DNA of 64,000 nucleotides from Nitrospirota bacterium (GTDB taxonomy: Bacteria; Nitrospirota; Thermodesulfovibrionia; UBA6902): assembly GCA_016214845.1 (NCBI GenBank), contig JACRMS010000026.1:1-64000 (forward strand), in the 5' to 3' direction. The notes beneath the pieces were generated by a model that saw nothing but the letters and a program-made list of their open reading frames with translations, was not told where the DNA came from and did not search any database. Shown here in pieces: positions 51,198-61,544 of the stretch (positions within the stretch are counted from its first letter, which is position 1; each line of letters begins with the position of its first letter). Position numbers and translations under genes: made by a program.

Positions 51198-53212
51198 TTA
51201 TCGAGAACTTCTCTAAGCTTGCGTAAAAGGGCCGCGGGAGGCGCCGGTTTCGCAATGAAGTCAAGCCCCTCCGCAAGTATGTCCTGCTTATAAATGTGCT
51301 CTTCAGGATACCCGCTTGTAAAAAGAACTTTAACGAGCCTTATATTTCTTATCTTCTCATAGGCCTCTCTGCCGTTTATCCTCGGCATTATGAGATCAAA
51401 CAAAAGGAGGTGGATTTTATCCCTGTACGTCATGAATCTCTCCACCGCGTCCTCTCCATTGACCGCCTCAATGACTTTATAACCCGATTCCTCAAGCAAA
51501 TGGGTCGTGAGTTTTCTGACCGCGTCATCATCTTCAGCCACCAGTATTGTCTCTGTCCCCCCGGCAGGCGCCGCAGGCTCGGCTATTATTGCTTCTTTGA
51601 CATCTTCCGCTTTTATAATTGGCAGGTAGATCCTGAAGGTCGTGCCCTTCCCCGGTTCGCTGTAACAATTTATGTATCCGCTGTGCTGCTTTACGATCCC
51701 ATATACAATGGAAAGTCCGAGTCCCGTGCCCTTTCCGACCTCTTTGGTTGTAAAAAAAGGATCGAATATCCTGTCCATTGTCTTTTTATCCATGCCGGTC
51801 CCGGTGTCAGTAAAGGCTATAAGGACATATGCCCCGGGTTCTCCATAACCATGCATCCTTATAAATCCCCTGTCCAGGTGCACGATCTCCGTGCTTATGC
51901 TTAATGTGCCTCCGTTCGGCATTGCGTCACGGGCATTTGTCGCAAGGTTCATGAATACCTGCTCCAACTGGGAGGTATCAGCCAACACAGTTAAATCCCC
52001 GCCAATGAGTGTTGTCGTAAGCTCAATATCTTCTCCTATTACCCTGACGAGAAACTTTTCCACCCTCCCGATAACAGAGTTAAGGTTTACTCTTGAAGGA
52101 TTGCTTATCTGTTTCCTGCTGAAGGCGAGCAGGCTTTGTGTGAGGGACGCGGCCCTGTCCGCTGAGGCGAGTATCTGGTCGAGATGTATTTTTAACGGGT
52201 CATCAGGCCTCATCTTTATCTGCAATATGCTGGCATATCCGATTATTGCTGTCAGGATGTTATTAAAGTCGTGGGAGATCCCTGCCGCGATCTGCCCGAT
52301 CGCCTCCATCTTCTGTGCCTGGCGGAGCTGGTCTTCAAGTTTGCATTTTTCAGTTATATCATTGATGATCTCAATTACAGATACTATCTCCCCTGCGGCA
52401 TTTTTCATGGGAAAGGATTTTGTCTCCACGTAAAAAGGATTGCCTCCCTTCTTGTGAACATGCAGGGCTGTGTGAGGCTCTCCGGTATCGAAGGTTTGTT
52501 TTACAACACAGTCCACTCCCGATTCGTAGCACGGACTTTCCAGGTAATGTGAAACTTCATAGCAGTGCCTGCCTGTGACTTTTTCAGACGGGAGACCTGT
52601 CATTTCAAGATACGCCCTGTTTGCGGATATGATCCTGTATTCACGATCAACGACAATAAAACCTTCATCCACGCTCTCAAGGATACTTCTTATGAATGCC
52701 TCAGACTCCTCTATCAGCGCATTCGCATCCTGAAGCTCCTGAATTTTTTTCTCCAGCTTGGTGGCAACAATGTTACTGTATTTCTTAAGATACTCTATGT
52801 CATCTTTGAGCAGTTCTTCTGAGACGGACGGTCCCTCTTTAAGGCTGCATCCCTCAATAATGTCTTTTACTTCACTCCAGAATTCATCAGGCTCTTTGGG
52901 TTTGGCAATAAACGCCTCCGCCCCGAGGGACATGGCAAGCTCGGCTTCCTTATTGCCGACATATGTAGCTGAATAAAAAATAAACGGGATCGATTTCAGG
53001 GCCTCATCTGTCTTGACCGCCCTGAGAAACTGAAAGCCGTCCATCCTCGGCATAAGCGCGTCCGCGATTATGAGGTCGGGTTTATGAACAACCGCAAGCT
53101 CAAGTCCCTCCACTCCGTCACTTGCCTCAATGACGGCGCAATTGCGGCGCTCCAGATTGTATTTTAAAAGTCTTCTGTCATCGTTGTTGTCGTCAACTAT
53201 CAATATCTTCAT
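51194..53212 (-). CDS. Hybrid histidine kinase (REC-PAS-HK-REC)
   Basis: A 672-residue soluble kinase: N-terminal receiver (1-125; [13 protein letters not shown], Asp in [13 protein letters not shown]), coiled coil, PAS domain (about 165-285), HisKA-type dimerisation helix with [18 protein letters not shown] (His near 315), ATPase with [22 protein letters not shown] and [13 protein letters not shown], and a C-terminal receiver (about 555-672; [16 protein letters not shown]). It both receives and hands on phosphate. It overlaps its neighbours: 20 bases with the upstream receiver gene and four with the downstream regulator. Confidence 0.95.
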   Translation of the reverse strand: MKILIVDDNNDDRRLLKYNLERRNCAVIEASDGVEGLELAVVHKPDLIIADALMPRMDGFQFLRAVKTDEALKSIPFIFYSATYVGNKEAELAMSLGAEAFIAKPKEPDEFWSEVKDIIEGCSLKEGPSVSEELLKDDIEYLKKYSNIVATKLEKKIQELQDANALIEESEAFIRSILESVDEGFIVVDREYRIISANRAYLEMTGLPSEKVTGRHCYEVSHYLESPCYESGVDCVVKQTFDTGEPHTALHVHKKGGNPFYVETKSFPMKNAAGEIVSVIEIINDITEKCKLEDQLRQAQKMEAIGQIAAGISHDFNNILTAIIGYASILQIKMRPDDPLKIHLDQILASADRAASLTQSLLAFSRKQISNPSRVNLNSVIGRVEKFLVRVIGEDIELTTTLIGGDLTVLADTSQLEQVFMNLATNARDAMPNGGTLSISTEIVHLDRGFIRMHGYGEPGAYVLIAFTDTGTGMDKKTMDRIFDPFFTTKEVGKGTGLGLSIVYGIVKQHSGYINCYSEPGKGTTFRIYLPIIKAEDVKEAIIAEPAAPAGGTETILVAEDDDAVRKLTTHLLEESGYKVIEAVNGEDAVERFMTYRDKIHLLLFDLIMPRINGREAYEKIRNIRLVKVLFTSGYPEEHIYKQDILAEGLDFIAKPAPPAALLRKLREVLDK

Positions 53213-53585
53213 TTTGCACCTTCAGCCCAATAGATTTGTGGATACGGTCTACAATAGTGAGGGGATCAATCGGTTTTTCAAAGTATGCGTTGCACCCTGC
53301 GGCTAAAATCCTCTCCATGTCGCCCTGCATGGCGAAAGAAGTTATTGCCACAACGGGAATGCCGCGCCCTGCCTCCATGTTCCTTATCCGCCTTGTGGTC
53401 TCAAGCCCGTCAATGCCGGGCAGGTTTATATCCACAATAATGAAAAAGGGACGCAGGCTCGACGCGAGCTCAATACCCTCTTCGCCTGTGGCTGCCGGAA
53501 CAACCTCATATCCGCTCCGCTCAAGCGCGTAGGTTATAAGCCGCAGATTGTCCGCGTTATCTTCTATTACCAGGACCTTTTTCAT
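53193..53585 (-). CDS. Stand-alone receiver (CheY-like) protein
   Basis: A 130-residue receiver domain: VLVIEDNADNLRLI, phospho-acceptor Asp in FFIIVDINLPGIDG, Thr/Ser switch in VVAITSFAM, Lys in AYFEKPIDP. No output domain, so it is a phosphorelay shuttle or the kinase's regulator. I use the ATG at 53585; a TTG one codon upstream is possible. GAGG precedes it. The gene overlaps both neighbours. Confidence 0.93.
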   Translation of the reverse strand: MKKVLVIEDNADNLRLITYALERSGYEVVPAATGEEGIELASSLRPFFIIVDINLPGIDGLETTRRIRNMEAGRGIPVVAITSFAMQGDMERILAAGCNAYFEKPIDPLTIVDRIHKSIGLKVQNEDIDS

Positions 53586-56500
53586 CAATCCTCACTGGTA
53601 TAATTATCGAGAACGTACTCCCCTCACCATGCCTGCTTGAAAAAAGTATATCACCTTTTAAAACCTCTGCAACAAGCTTTTTAGTGAGATAGAGGCCGAG
53701 ACCTGTGCCGGGGATCGATGCCCTCAGGGAAGAATCAAGACGGACAAATGCATTAAACAGTTTCGGGTAGTCTTCTTCGGAAATGCCGATGCCGGTGTCC
53801 TTGACAGAAATCTCAACGAGATTTCTGTCTTCTTTTTCCCCAACCCCCAACCCCCAATCCCCAATCCCTATGCATGCAAGCACGCTTAAGCTTCCTCTCT
53901 CCGTAAACTTCACCGCGTTGCTCAAAAGGTTCAGCACGCATTGAAGCAGCCTTCGCCTGTCCGTGTGCATTTCCTGATGCACGGCTTCAACAGTCAGGGA
54001 AAGTCTTTTTTCATATATCTCTTTTGAAAAGGAGTTAACCGCCTCTTCAATAACATCGTGCAAATCAAAATTCTCCATAAGGGAATCGATTTTTCCCGCC
54101 TCTATCTTTGAGACATCGATAATGTCATTTATCAGATTGAGAAGATGCCTGCCGGATTTCAGTATCGTGGAAAGGTTCCCTTTTTGTTCTGCATTCACCG
54201 GGCCTGTCCACTCATTAAGGAGGATGCTCGAAAAACCTATTATTGAATTCAGAGGCGTCCTCAGCTCATGGCTCATAGAGGCGATGAACATGGATTTCAT
54301 GCGGTCCATTTCCTTCAGCCTGATATTCGCCTTCTTCAGTTCTTCCGTCTTCAGATTCAGGTCCTCTACGATATTGACCAGCGCCCGCTGACTGTCATAC
54401 AGCTCAGCAGTACGTTCGATTATGCGCTGTTCAAGCACTTCATTGAGTTTGCGTATTTCTTCTTCATCCCGCTTGCGATCGGTGATATCGCGGGCAGTGG
54501 CATACGTGATCCCTTCTTCTTTAGAATAAATTGCACGCCACGATAACCACTTGATAGAACCGTCCTTGCATATGTAGCGATTTTCGAAGTTAAGCGAATA
54601 GCCTCTCTGCAGTTGTCTTGCCATTTCATCAATGGTTGACTGTTTGTCCTCAGGGTGAATGAATTCTATGAACGGCTTTGCAACAAGCTCTGTCCCGGAA
54701 TATCCCAGGGTCTCAGTGCAGGCAGGGTTTGTCTTCATAAAGGACCCGTTTGGATCCGCAATTGCCATCATATCAGCAGAGGTTTGGAAGAATCTATAAA
54801 ACTGTTCCTTTTCGGTTTCAGCACGCTTGCGCTCGGTGATGTCCTGGAACGATCCGAAGAGGCGTGTGGCCTTACCGCCGGGCCCCATCTCCGCATAACC
54901 TTGGGCCCGGCACACCCGCGTCTCTCCGTCTGTCCGGATGGCGCGCAGTTCCATCTCATAAGGCACGCCTTCTTTTACAGCGGCCTCTACCGCAAGTTTA
55001 AGCTTCTCCATGTCATCGGGATGATAGAGCCTGGGATGTTCCGCAAAGGACGGCGCCCCATCGGCAGGATCAAGCTGAAAGATGTGGAACAACTCGTCCG
55101 ACCATGTCACGGTGTCAGTAGCCACCTCCCATTCCCAACTGCCGACATGCGCGATGCCCTCCGTCCGTGCCAGCATGTCCTGGTTGCGCTGCAGCGCCAC
55201 TTCTGCCTTCTTACGCTCCGTGATGTTCTGTGCTGTGCCGCGAAGTCCCCATATCGTGCCGCCCGCGTCACGTTTGGCTTCACCGCGGGCAACTATCCAT
55301 CTTGTCGTAACAGTCGGATTTGCCAGTTCAAGATCAAGCTCGTACGGCTCGCCGGTTTCCATGGCCATCTTCACTGCGGCATCAAGCCGCCCGGCGCTTT
55401 CAGAGGTATAGACCTTCAGGTGCTCGATATAGTTGGGCGTAGGCAGTTTCGGGTCTATGTTATAGATACGATAATATTCATCAGACCACCAGATAGTGTC
55501 GGTCGTTGCATCCCAATCCCAACTGCCGATATGCGCTACGCGCTGTGATTCATTCAGTTCCGCCTCTATTTGACGCAGAACGCTTTCCGACCGCTTGCGT
55601 TCGGCAAGTTCGTGTTGCAACTGCTCATTGACATTTTGTAATTCGGCAGTGCGTTCCAATACCCGCAACTCCAACTCTTCCTTGGATCTGCGAAGGGCCT
55701 CTTCCGCCAGCCCGCGCTGATGCACATTGAGTCCGAGAATAATAATGCCGGAGGTCAGTATAATAATCACCAGCATGATGCTTGCAACAAGGTACTTGTG
55801 TGATGAAATAAAAGAGACCGGCCTGTTGACGATAACACCGCCTTCCGGCAACGCCTTAGAGGGGATCCAAAACCGGACAAGCTGGTTATAATCAAACATC
55901 ATCCGCGTCGGAGGATTCATGTCAACCGGAATATTAGATGCCTGGGTCCCTGAAAGTATCTTGAGAGCGACCCGGCCCGCGTGCGCTCCATGAAGTTTTC
56001 CGCTGAGAAGGCTTCCGCCCACAATCCCGTACCCCAGCCGCTCCTGATGGACCCCGTAAACAGGCACAGGGGAGTTCGCGCTGAACAGCCTCGCCACATC
56101 CTCAGTACCTATTATTTCACCATCTTTGAACACGCTATAACCAAGCACAAAGACAAGACTGTCTTCAGATAAGCCCCTCAGTAACTGCGTCATTTCTTTT
56201 TTAGTCATATCTTCCACATACCGGAATGATACCCTGTCGAACATGCCCTTCATCTGCTTCTCCGCCTCTCTGCGTGTTGCCAGACCGGTGGAAGTATAAT
56301 CGTGTACAATGAAGACCTCTTTTGTTTTTGGATGAAGCGTCAGGGCCACGCGCATCGTATCAACCGCATCGAGAACTTCCGCAAGGCCGGTGATATTTTT
56401 CTGCCCTTCAAGCATTTCCTTTTTAAAGTTGTTGATCCCGCAAAAGACAATGGATGAGCGTGGGAATAGCAGGGCACGGTACTTCAGGGCGAACTCAAGG

Positions 56501-56961
56501 GCCGGATTGTCCGTAACGATGACTACCGGGATTTCCCTATTACCGTATTTTAGTTTAAAAAGGTCCTTGACCAGTTCGAAGTGCTCATATTTAGGGTAAT
56601 GTTTACAGTCCAAATATTCTACATGATATCGAATGTCTGGCGATGCCTCTTGTAAAACTTCAATGATTCCCGCCATCTCGTTGTCTGACCAGGTGTGTCC
56701 CACATGGTAGGAGTTGAGAACGAGGACTTCCCGGGAAGCCGTTACTAATGCTGTTGAGACTTTGGAAGTCTTTCTTTCTGCCTGACCGGTCGGCAGTTCT
56801 ATATAAGCGGTTTCTTTCACTTGTCGGTATGAGCTATAAAGCAGTGCCAATAAGGCAATGCCGAAGAGCAGGCTTATAAACGCGACCTTCCGCGAGCAGA
56901 AAAAGACTGACGAAAGTCGTTCCGGAAAAGAATTCTTTTTTTGCATCACATCCTTATTCAC
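53557..56961 (-). CDS. Histidine kinase with periplasmic ABC-type sensor and three PAS domains
   Basis: A 1134-residue membrane kinase. N-terminal helix (FISLLFGIALLALLYSSY), a periplasmic domain of the ABC_sub_bind type (about 75-375; VLVLNSYHVGHTWSDNEM is typical), second helix (YLVASIMLVIIILTSGIII), coiled coil, three PAS/PAC units (about 465-590, 600-720, 725-845), coiled coil, kinase core with SMSHELRTPLNSIIGF (His near 905) and DTGIGISEEDYPKLF, GTGLGLYLTKK. A repeat-derived loop (IGIGDWGLGVG) interrupts the ATPase domain near residue 1036. It overlaps the next receiver gene by about 29 bases. Confidence 0.95.
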   Translation of the reverse strand: MNKDVMQKKNSFPERLSSVFFCSRKVAFISLLFGIALLALLYSSYRQVKETAYIELPTGQAERKTSKVSTALVTASREVLVLNSYHVGHTWSDNEMAGIIEVLQEASPDIRYHVEYLDCKHYPKYEHFELVKDLFKLKYGNREIPVVIVTDNPALEFALKYRALLFPRSSIVFCGINNFKKEMLEGQKNITGLAEVLDAVDTMRVALTLHPKTKEVFIVHDYTSTGLATRREAEKQMKGMFDRVSFRYVEDMTKKEMTQLLRGLSEDSLVFVLGYSVFKDGEIIGTEDVARLFSANSPVPVYGVHQERLGYGIVGGSLLSGKLHGAHAGRVALKILSGTQASNIPVDMNPPTRMMFDYNQLVRFWIPSKALPEGGVIVNRPVSFISSHKYLVASIMLVIIILTSGIIILGLNVHQRGLAEEALRRSKEELELRVLERTAELQNVNEQLQHELAERKRSESVLRQIEAELNESQRVAHIGSWDWDATTDTIWWSDEYYRIYNIDPKLPTPNYIEHLKVYTSESAGRLDAAVKMAMETGEPYELDLELANPTVTTRWIVARGEAKRDAGGTIWGLRGTAQNITERKKAEVALQRNQDMLARTEGIAHVGSWEWEVATDTVTWSDELFHIFQLDPADGAPSFAEHPRLYHPDDMEKLKLAVEAAVKEGVPYEMELRAIRTDGETRVCRAQGYAEMGPGGKATRLFGSFQDITERKRAETEKEQFYRFFQTSADMMAIADPNGSFMKTNPACTETLGYSGTELVAKPFIEFIHPEDKQSTIDEMARQLQRGYSLNFENRYICKDGSIKWLSWRAIYSKEEGITYATARDITDRKRDEEEIRKLNEVLEQRIIERTAELYDSQRALVNIVEDLNLKTEELKKANIRLKEMDRMKSMFIASMSHELRTPLNSIIGFSSILLNEWTGPVNAEQKGNLSTILKSGRHLLNLINDIIDVSKIEAGKIDSLMENFDLHDVIEEAVNSFSKEIYEKRLSLTVEAVHQEMHTDRRRLLQCVLNLLSNAVKFTERGSLSVLACIGIGDWGLGVGEKEDRNLVEISVKDTGIGISEEDYPKLFNAFVRLDSSLRASIPGTGLGLYLTKKLVAEVLKGDILFSSRHGEGSTFSIIIPVRIDEKGPGNRR
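53838..53868. repeat. Second G-rich dispersed repeat, in the kinase ATPase domain
   Basis: 31 bp that on the coding (minus) strand read as four or more G-runs separated by ATT/TTG, encoding IGDWGLGVG. The coding strand and mRNA carry the G-rich side, unlike the copy at 49801-49830. Confidence 0.75.
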
Positions 56962-59222
56962 TTCTTTTGTCCCTCTATCTGGTTCTCCAGTTCCTTTATC
57001 ATCTCCTTCAACTCCGCCATCCTCAGCTCCCTGCCCACAAAGATTTTATTCATTTGCTCCAGCTCCGCGTTTTTCTTTTTAAGCTCGGCAGTCCTTTCTT
57101 TTACTCGCTGCTCCAGTTCTTCATTAAGCTTGCGTATCTCCTCCTCGGCTTTTTTGCGCACGGTTATATCGTGGAAAGTCGTGACGACAGCATAAGGTTT
57201 GGATTCTCCGGGCGCTATCAGGGGTTGAGAATTTATGGAAATCCATACAAAAATCCCGTCCGGACGGTGAATACCCATCACTACGCCGTATTGCGGCTCT
57301 CCTGTGCGCAAGGTGACCATTGCCGGATGGAGTTCCCCGGGGAACGGTAAGCCGTCTTCATAAAAAGCCTCCCACTGCCGGTCCCCGGATGTCAGTCCAA
57401 TCATTTGTTCGGCTGACCGACCCAGAATTTTCTCGGCCACAGTATTGACGGCGATTATTTTTCCACTTGCTGCCTGGAACACAACACCTTCAGCCATTGC
57501 AGAGACAACTGAACGGTACATCTCTTCGCTCTCCCTTAATCTTTGCTCGGCTATTCTCTGGCCGGTGACATCATAAATGGCTCCCTGTACATAAACTGGT
57601 CCACTTGAACTGTCACAGATATTTTTTATAAGTTCGTGGACCCATTTTGTGCTTCCATCCTTCAGGATGATGCGATATTCCCTTTCATCAGAGTAACCGG
57701 GAACAGAACGGATATTTTGAAAACTTTCCTGCAATTTTTTAAAATCATCCGGGTAGATAATCTGGTCCCAGCGTACTTTGCCTGAGATGAATTCTTCTTT
57801 TTCATATCCGGTGATCGCATTGACAGATCCTTCAAAAAAAACAGGTATAAAATCCATTTTACCGAAGAACGCGATCCCCTGAAAATTTTCCAGGAACTCT
57901 CGTAAACGTGTTTCACTTTCCTGCAATGCCTTCTTAGCCTGCTTGCTCTCGGTGATATCCGCGCCAAAGGAGATGGTAATAATTTTCTCGTCAGGGGTAG
58001 AGATCGCGCTGTTCTGCCAGGAAATAAAACGCTCCTCACCTGTTTTTGTCAGGATCGGATTTTCAAGAGTTGTCGGCATACTACCGATTTTTTCCTGATA
58101 ACTCCGGAAGGTTTCCCACACATCGGGATAGCGGTCTTTGGGGACAATCTTCTCGAACCAGTCAATACCGGTCAGTTCCTCGATGGTATAACCGGTAATT
58201 TTCTTCGCGGTATTGTTGAACATTTTTAGATGGCCTGAGGCGTCAAGCCCTATGATCATCACATTTGCCGATGAGATGAGTTGTTGAATGTATTCATAAG
58301 AATTACGCAGCTCCTCTTCCGATTGCCTGCGGACTTCCGCCTCCCGTTTTAACTTCCGCATCATATAGGCCATTGCGAACAGGAATGCCAGGCAGATAAA
58401 CTCCAATATCCGCAGGCTCCGCTCAAGCGCCCCCGGGCCGTACCCGTTAAATTGCAGCATAATCCCGCTGCCCGGCGGATCCAGAGAAACCCGGTGGACC
58501 AGACTTTCATCCACTGTGCCCGTCGGCTGCATCTCCAAAAGTACCTTCCCCGAGGCATCCACCAGTCTGACATTATTTGTCTTGAGCGCTTGAGGGCTGA
58601 CAAGAGAATGCAGCATCTTCTCGAAGGAATATATACCGCCGAACAAACCAAGAAAGACGTTATCATGAAAGATCGGCACCCATAACTCGAAGGCAAGCCC
58701 GCCCTGAATGACCTCGAACGGACGTGTGTAAACGGGCTGCCGCTTTTCCATGGCCAGACGGGAGGCGCGCTTCGGTTCCGGCAGGTTGAGTCTTAGTCCC
58801 ACTACCTGCTTATTGGGAGCGATAGGCGCTACATCAGTAATAAGATAATCTGCATCCACCCAGTTAATACAAATCATTTCCGGGTGGTCCGTCACATAAC
58901 GCGAGGCCCGCTCCTGAAATGACCGGGCAGTCATGGCCCCATCGCCGCCCTCTTTTGCCAGCATAAGCAAATAGTCCTCGTTCCCTTTCAGCCGCAGGCG
59001 TATACTCTCGGCGGTTGATTCTGCATTGCCGACAAGCTGGTTCTGTTTTGTCGTATAGGTGTTTTTCTGGATGAGCCAGAAGAGCGTTACGAAAAGGAAT
59101 ATTAGTGAACAGAGAAAAACCGCGGGACCGAACCATGAGGTGCGGCCTTTCGCCTGTTTATAGTCAGAAGTGACATCTGTTTTGGTGTTATCGGAAACTC
59201 CCATGGCAATATGTATCCCCAA
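56958..59222 (-). CDS. Membrane CHASE-type sensor with three PAS domains, no kinase
   Basis: A 754-residue membrane protein. First helix about 30-50 (GPAVFLCSLIFLFVTLFWL), a periplasmic sensing domain (about 60-250; MICINWVDADYLITDVAP, VLPI...GLRLNLPE type, resembling CHASE), second helix (ILEFICLAFLFAMAYMM), three PAS/PAC units (about 315-430, 437-560, 565-690), and a C-terminal coiled coil with KIFVGRELRMAELKEM. No HisKA, ATPase, GGDEF, EAL or HD domain follows, so it has no enzyme output of its own. Its start overlaps nothing, and its stop overlaps the kinase start by four bases. It probably signals through the coiled coil to the neighbouring kinase. Confidence 0.9.
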   Translation of the reverse strand: MGIHIAMGVSDNTKTDVTSDYKQAKGRTSWFGPAVFLCSLIFLFVTLFWLIQKNTYTTKQNQLVGNAESTAESIRLRLKGNEDYLLMLAKEGGDGAMTARSFQERASRYVTDHPEMICINWVDADYLITDVAPIAPNKQVVGLRLNLPEPKRASRLAMEKRQPVYTRPFEVIQGGLAFELWVPIFHDNVFLGLFGGIYSFEKMLHSLVSPQALKTNNVRLVDASGKVLLEMQPTGTVDESLVHRVSLDPPGSGIMLQFNGYGPGALERSLRILEFICLAFLFAMAYMMRKLKREAEVRRQSEEELRNSYEYIQQLISSANVMIIGLDASGHLKMFNNTAKKITGYTIEELTGIDWFEKIVPKDRYPDVWETFRSYQEKIGSMPTTLENPILTKTGEERFISWQNSAISTPDEKIITISFGADITESKQAKKALQESETRLREFLENFQGIAFFGKMDFIPVFFEGSVNAITGYEKEEFISGKVRWDQIIYPDDFKKLQESFQNIRSVPGYSDEREYRIILKDGSTKWVHELIKNICDSSSGPVYVQGAIYDVTGQRIAEQRLRESEEMYRSVVSAMAEGVVFQAASGKIIAVNTVAEKILGRSAEQMIGLTSGDRQWEAFYEDGLPFPGELHPAMVTLRTGEPQYGVVMGIHRPDGIFVWISINSQPLIAPGESKPYAVVTTFHDITVRKKAEEEIRKLNEELEQRVKERTAELKKKNAELEQMNKIFVGRELRMAELKEMIKELENQIEGQKK

Positions 59223-59296
59223 TTATAAAGATCAGCGGCATTAAGTCAAGAATCTGCGATAGAGTTGGCAGCAACTAAGATTCTAAAATAACAATC

Positions 59297-61405
59297 TCAT
59301 TGTAAATTTATGACCCTCCCTTTATTCAATGCGTTGTCTAACTCTGCGATCTTTTCCTTCAGCTCTATCATCCGCAGTTCTCTGCCCACGAACAATTTAT
59401 TTAAACGTTCCAGCTCCGCATTCTTCATTTCGAGCTCTGCTGTCCTTTCTTTCACCCGCTGCTCCAGTTCTTCATTGAGCTTGCGGATCTCTTCTTCCGC
59501 CTTTTTGCGTTCAGTGATATCACGGGTGATCGTCGAGGCGCCGACGATCCTGCCTTCCGTATCTTTAATAGGCGAAATGGTCAGCGATACGCTGATCATC
59601 TGGCCGTCCTTTCTTTTCCGCTCGGTCTCGTAATGTTCAATATACTCACCACGGCTGAGTTTATCGATAATTTGCAGCTCTTCTGCTTTGCGCTCATCGG
59701 GGAAGAGGATCGTTATGAGTTTACCGATAATTTCATTCTCACGGTAGCCGTATATTTTTTCCGCGCCGCGGTTCCAGCTTGTTATTTTCCCGTCAAGGGT
59801 CTTCCCTATGATCGCGTCACTGGAATATTGCACAATGGAGCTGAGAAGATGCGATACTTTCTCTGCCTGCATGCGCTCCGTGATATCGCGCGCGGCCGCA
59901 AATACTCCCACAATTTCTCCGGCCGCGTCCCGGTATACAGAGGCATTGTATAATACTGACGTTATATGCCCGTCCCTGTGCTGGATCTCCAGCGGATAGT
60001 CACGCACCTTGCCTTCCTGAAAGACCTTCCGGTATCCTGCACGGGCCTTCTCAGGCTCTGTGAAATATTCTGAGAAGTCAGCGCCGATCAACTTCTCCCT
60101 GACGTAACCTGTTACTGCCTCTGTCGCGGCATTCACATCGGTGATCTTGCCGTCCGGTCCGATAGTAACCAGCGGATCAAGGCTGGCCTCGATCAAGCTC
60201 CTGTTATAAGCTCCGGCCTCATGCATTAACTTTTCAGCCCGTCTGCGCTCTGTAATATCCAGATTGTATTCAATGACCTGGATGATATTCCCCCCGCTGT
60301 CAAAGACGGGATACCCGTGAATCTCTATAATTCTGGGAGTCCCATCCTTATCATAGTGTATGTGTTCGACGGTTTCTGATTTTCCCGTTTCTTTTATTTT
60401 CTTGATCACGCAAGGATGGTCTTTGTCATCGCACGGTTCTTTTTTCTGATGGCTTAATGCATAACACGTTGTCTTACCGGGAACTCTGATTGCCCGTGCC
60501 GCTGAATTTGCAAGCCTGACTGTATAATCATTAGCATCAATGACATAGAAGGGATGAGTCACTGCTTCAAGTATATTATTCAGGAGTTCATTTTGCTGCA
60601 TGATCTGCTGCTCCGCCTTTTTGCGCTCAGTGACATCTTCAAGAGAAAAGACCAAAAATTCCACTTCATTTTGATTGTCTAAAAGGGGGGTCAGGTTCCA
60701 ATTCCAGTAAGTCACGCCCCATTCGGGATGATCTGGATAGACAAAAGGTCTTGCGATTGTTTGATAAGGGGTTTTTGTCTCAACTACCTGTTCAAATATC
60801 GCCTTGGCATCTGAAGGGTAAAATTCGAAATGGTTGTGCCCGGGGAATTCCGAGACATCCCGTTGACCTGCTTTAGCATAAGCCTCGTTAACCCTGATGA
60901 AATTAAATTTTCTGTCGAGAATTACTAACGGAGTAATCGTGTGACTGAAAAAAGCTTCTAAAATCCTCGATTGTTCGATCAGTGTCTTCTCCGCTTTCTT
61001 GCGTTCCGTGATGTCCTGATTGACGATGATCGTTCCCATTATCTCATCCTGTTCATTCCTGATAGGCAGGGCGGAATTGAGAATGATCTTGCGGCTCCCG
61101 TCAAAACATTCGATCTCCACTTCCTCCTCGATAGATGTTTCTCCTTTTTCAATTGCCCGCGCAGCAGCCCATTCATCAGGCTCAATTTTCTTCCCGGTAT
61201 CCAGCCACCAGCCTTTATACTCGCCGTATTTTTCAATTCCGATGTACCGGGCGCCCTCCCATATCCTTTTGCTTGCTGAATTGCCTTGCACGATATTGCC
61301 GTCCTTGTCCGTTATCCAGACACCAACGGGCAATATCTCAAGGACTTTCCGCAGCAGCTCTTCGCTCTGTCCGGGTTCGCCCTCTGCGTTTTTGTCTTGT
61401 GACAT
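59297..61405 (-). CDS. Soluble multi-PAS protein with the same C-terminal coil, no kinase
   Basis: A 702-residue cytoplasmic protein with five PAS/PAC units (about 15-135, 140-265, 270-390, 395-515, 520-640), each closing with DITERKKAE or the like. No transmembrane helix. The C-terminus is a coiled coil LNEELEQRVKERTAELEMKNAELERL followed by LFVGRELRMIELKEKI, almost the same as in the previous gene. No catalytic domain is seen. It is 74 bp upstream of that gene, and is likely co-expressed. Confidence 0.9.
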   Translation of the reverse strand: MSQDKNAEGEPGQSEELLRKVLEILPVGVWITDKDGNIVQGNSASKRIWEGARYIGIEKYGEYKGWWLDTGKKIEPDEWAAARAIEKGETSIEEEVEIECFDGSRKIILNSALPIRNEQDEIMGTIIVNQDITERKKAEKTLIEQSRILEAFFSHTITPLVILDRKFNFIRVNEAYAKAGQRDVSEFPGHNHFEFYPSDAKAIFEQVVETKTPYQTIARPFVYPDHPEWGVTYWNWNLTPLLDNQNEVEFLVFSLEDVTERKKAEQQIMQQNELLNNILEAVTHPFYVIDANDYTVRLANSAARAIRVPGKTTCYALSHQKKEPCDDKDHPCVIKKIKETGKSETVEHIHYDKDGTPRIIEIHGYPVFDSGGNIIQVIEYNLDITERRRAEKLMHEAGAYNRSLIEASLDPLVTIGPDGKITDVNAATEAVTGYVREKLIGADFSEYFTEPEKARAGYRKVFQEGKVRDYPLEIQHRDGHITSVLYNASVYRDAAGEIVGVFAAARDITERMQAEKVSHLLSSIVQYSSDAIIGKTLDGKITSWNRGAEKIYGYRENEIIGKLITILFPDERKAEELQIIDKLSRGEYIEHYETERKRKDGQMISVSLTISPIKDTEGRIVGASTITRDITERKKAEEEIRKLNEELEQRVKERTAELEMKNAELERLNKLFVGRELRMIELKEKIAELDNALNKGRVINLQ

Positions 61406-61544
61406 ATTCAGCCCTCCGATTAAATGTTATCTTATTTAATCCCGTTGTCAATCTTCATTTATTTATATTGAAATTACAGGGGTGCGAAGGTGGATACGTC
61501 CCGGGAAGTCTCCGAAAATGTGCAAGGGAGACGATAAGTATGCC

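Noticed and set aside
54655-55548. 297-residue plus-strand frame within the sensor kinase
   Set aside because: Antisense to three clear PAS domains; composition (Cys/His/Arg-rich) is typical of a shadow.
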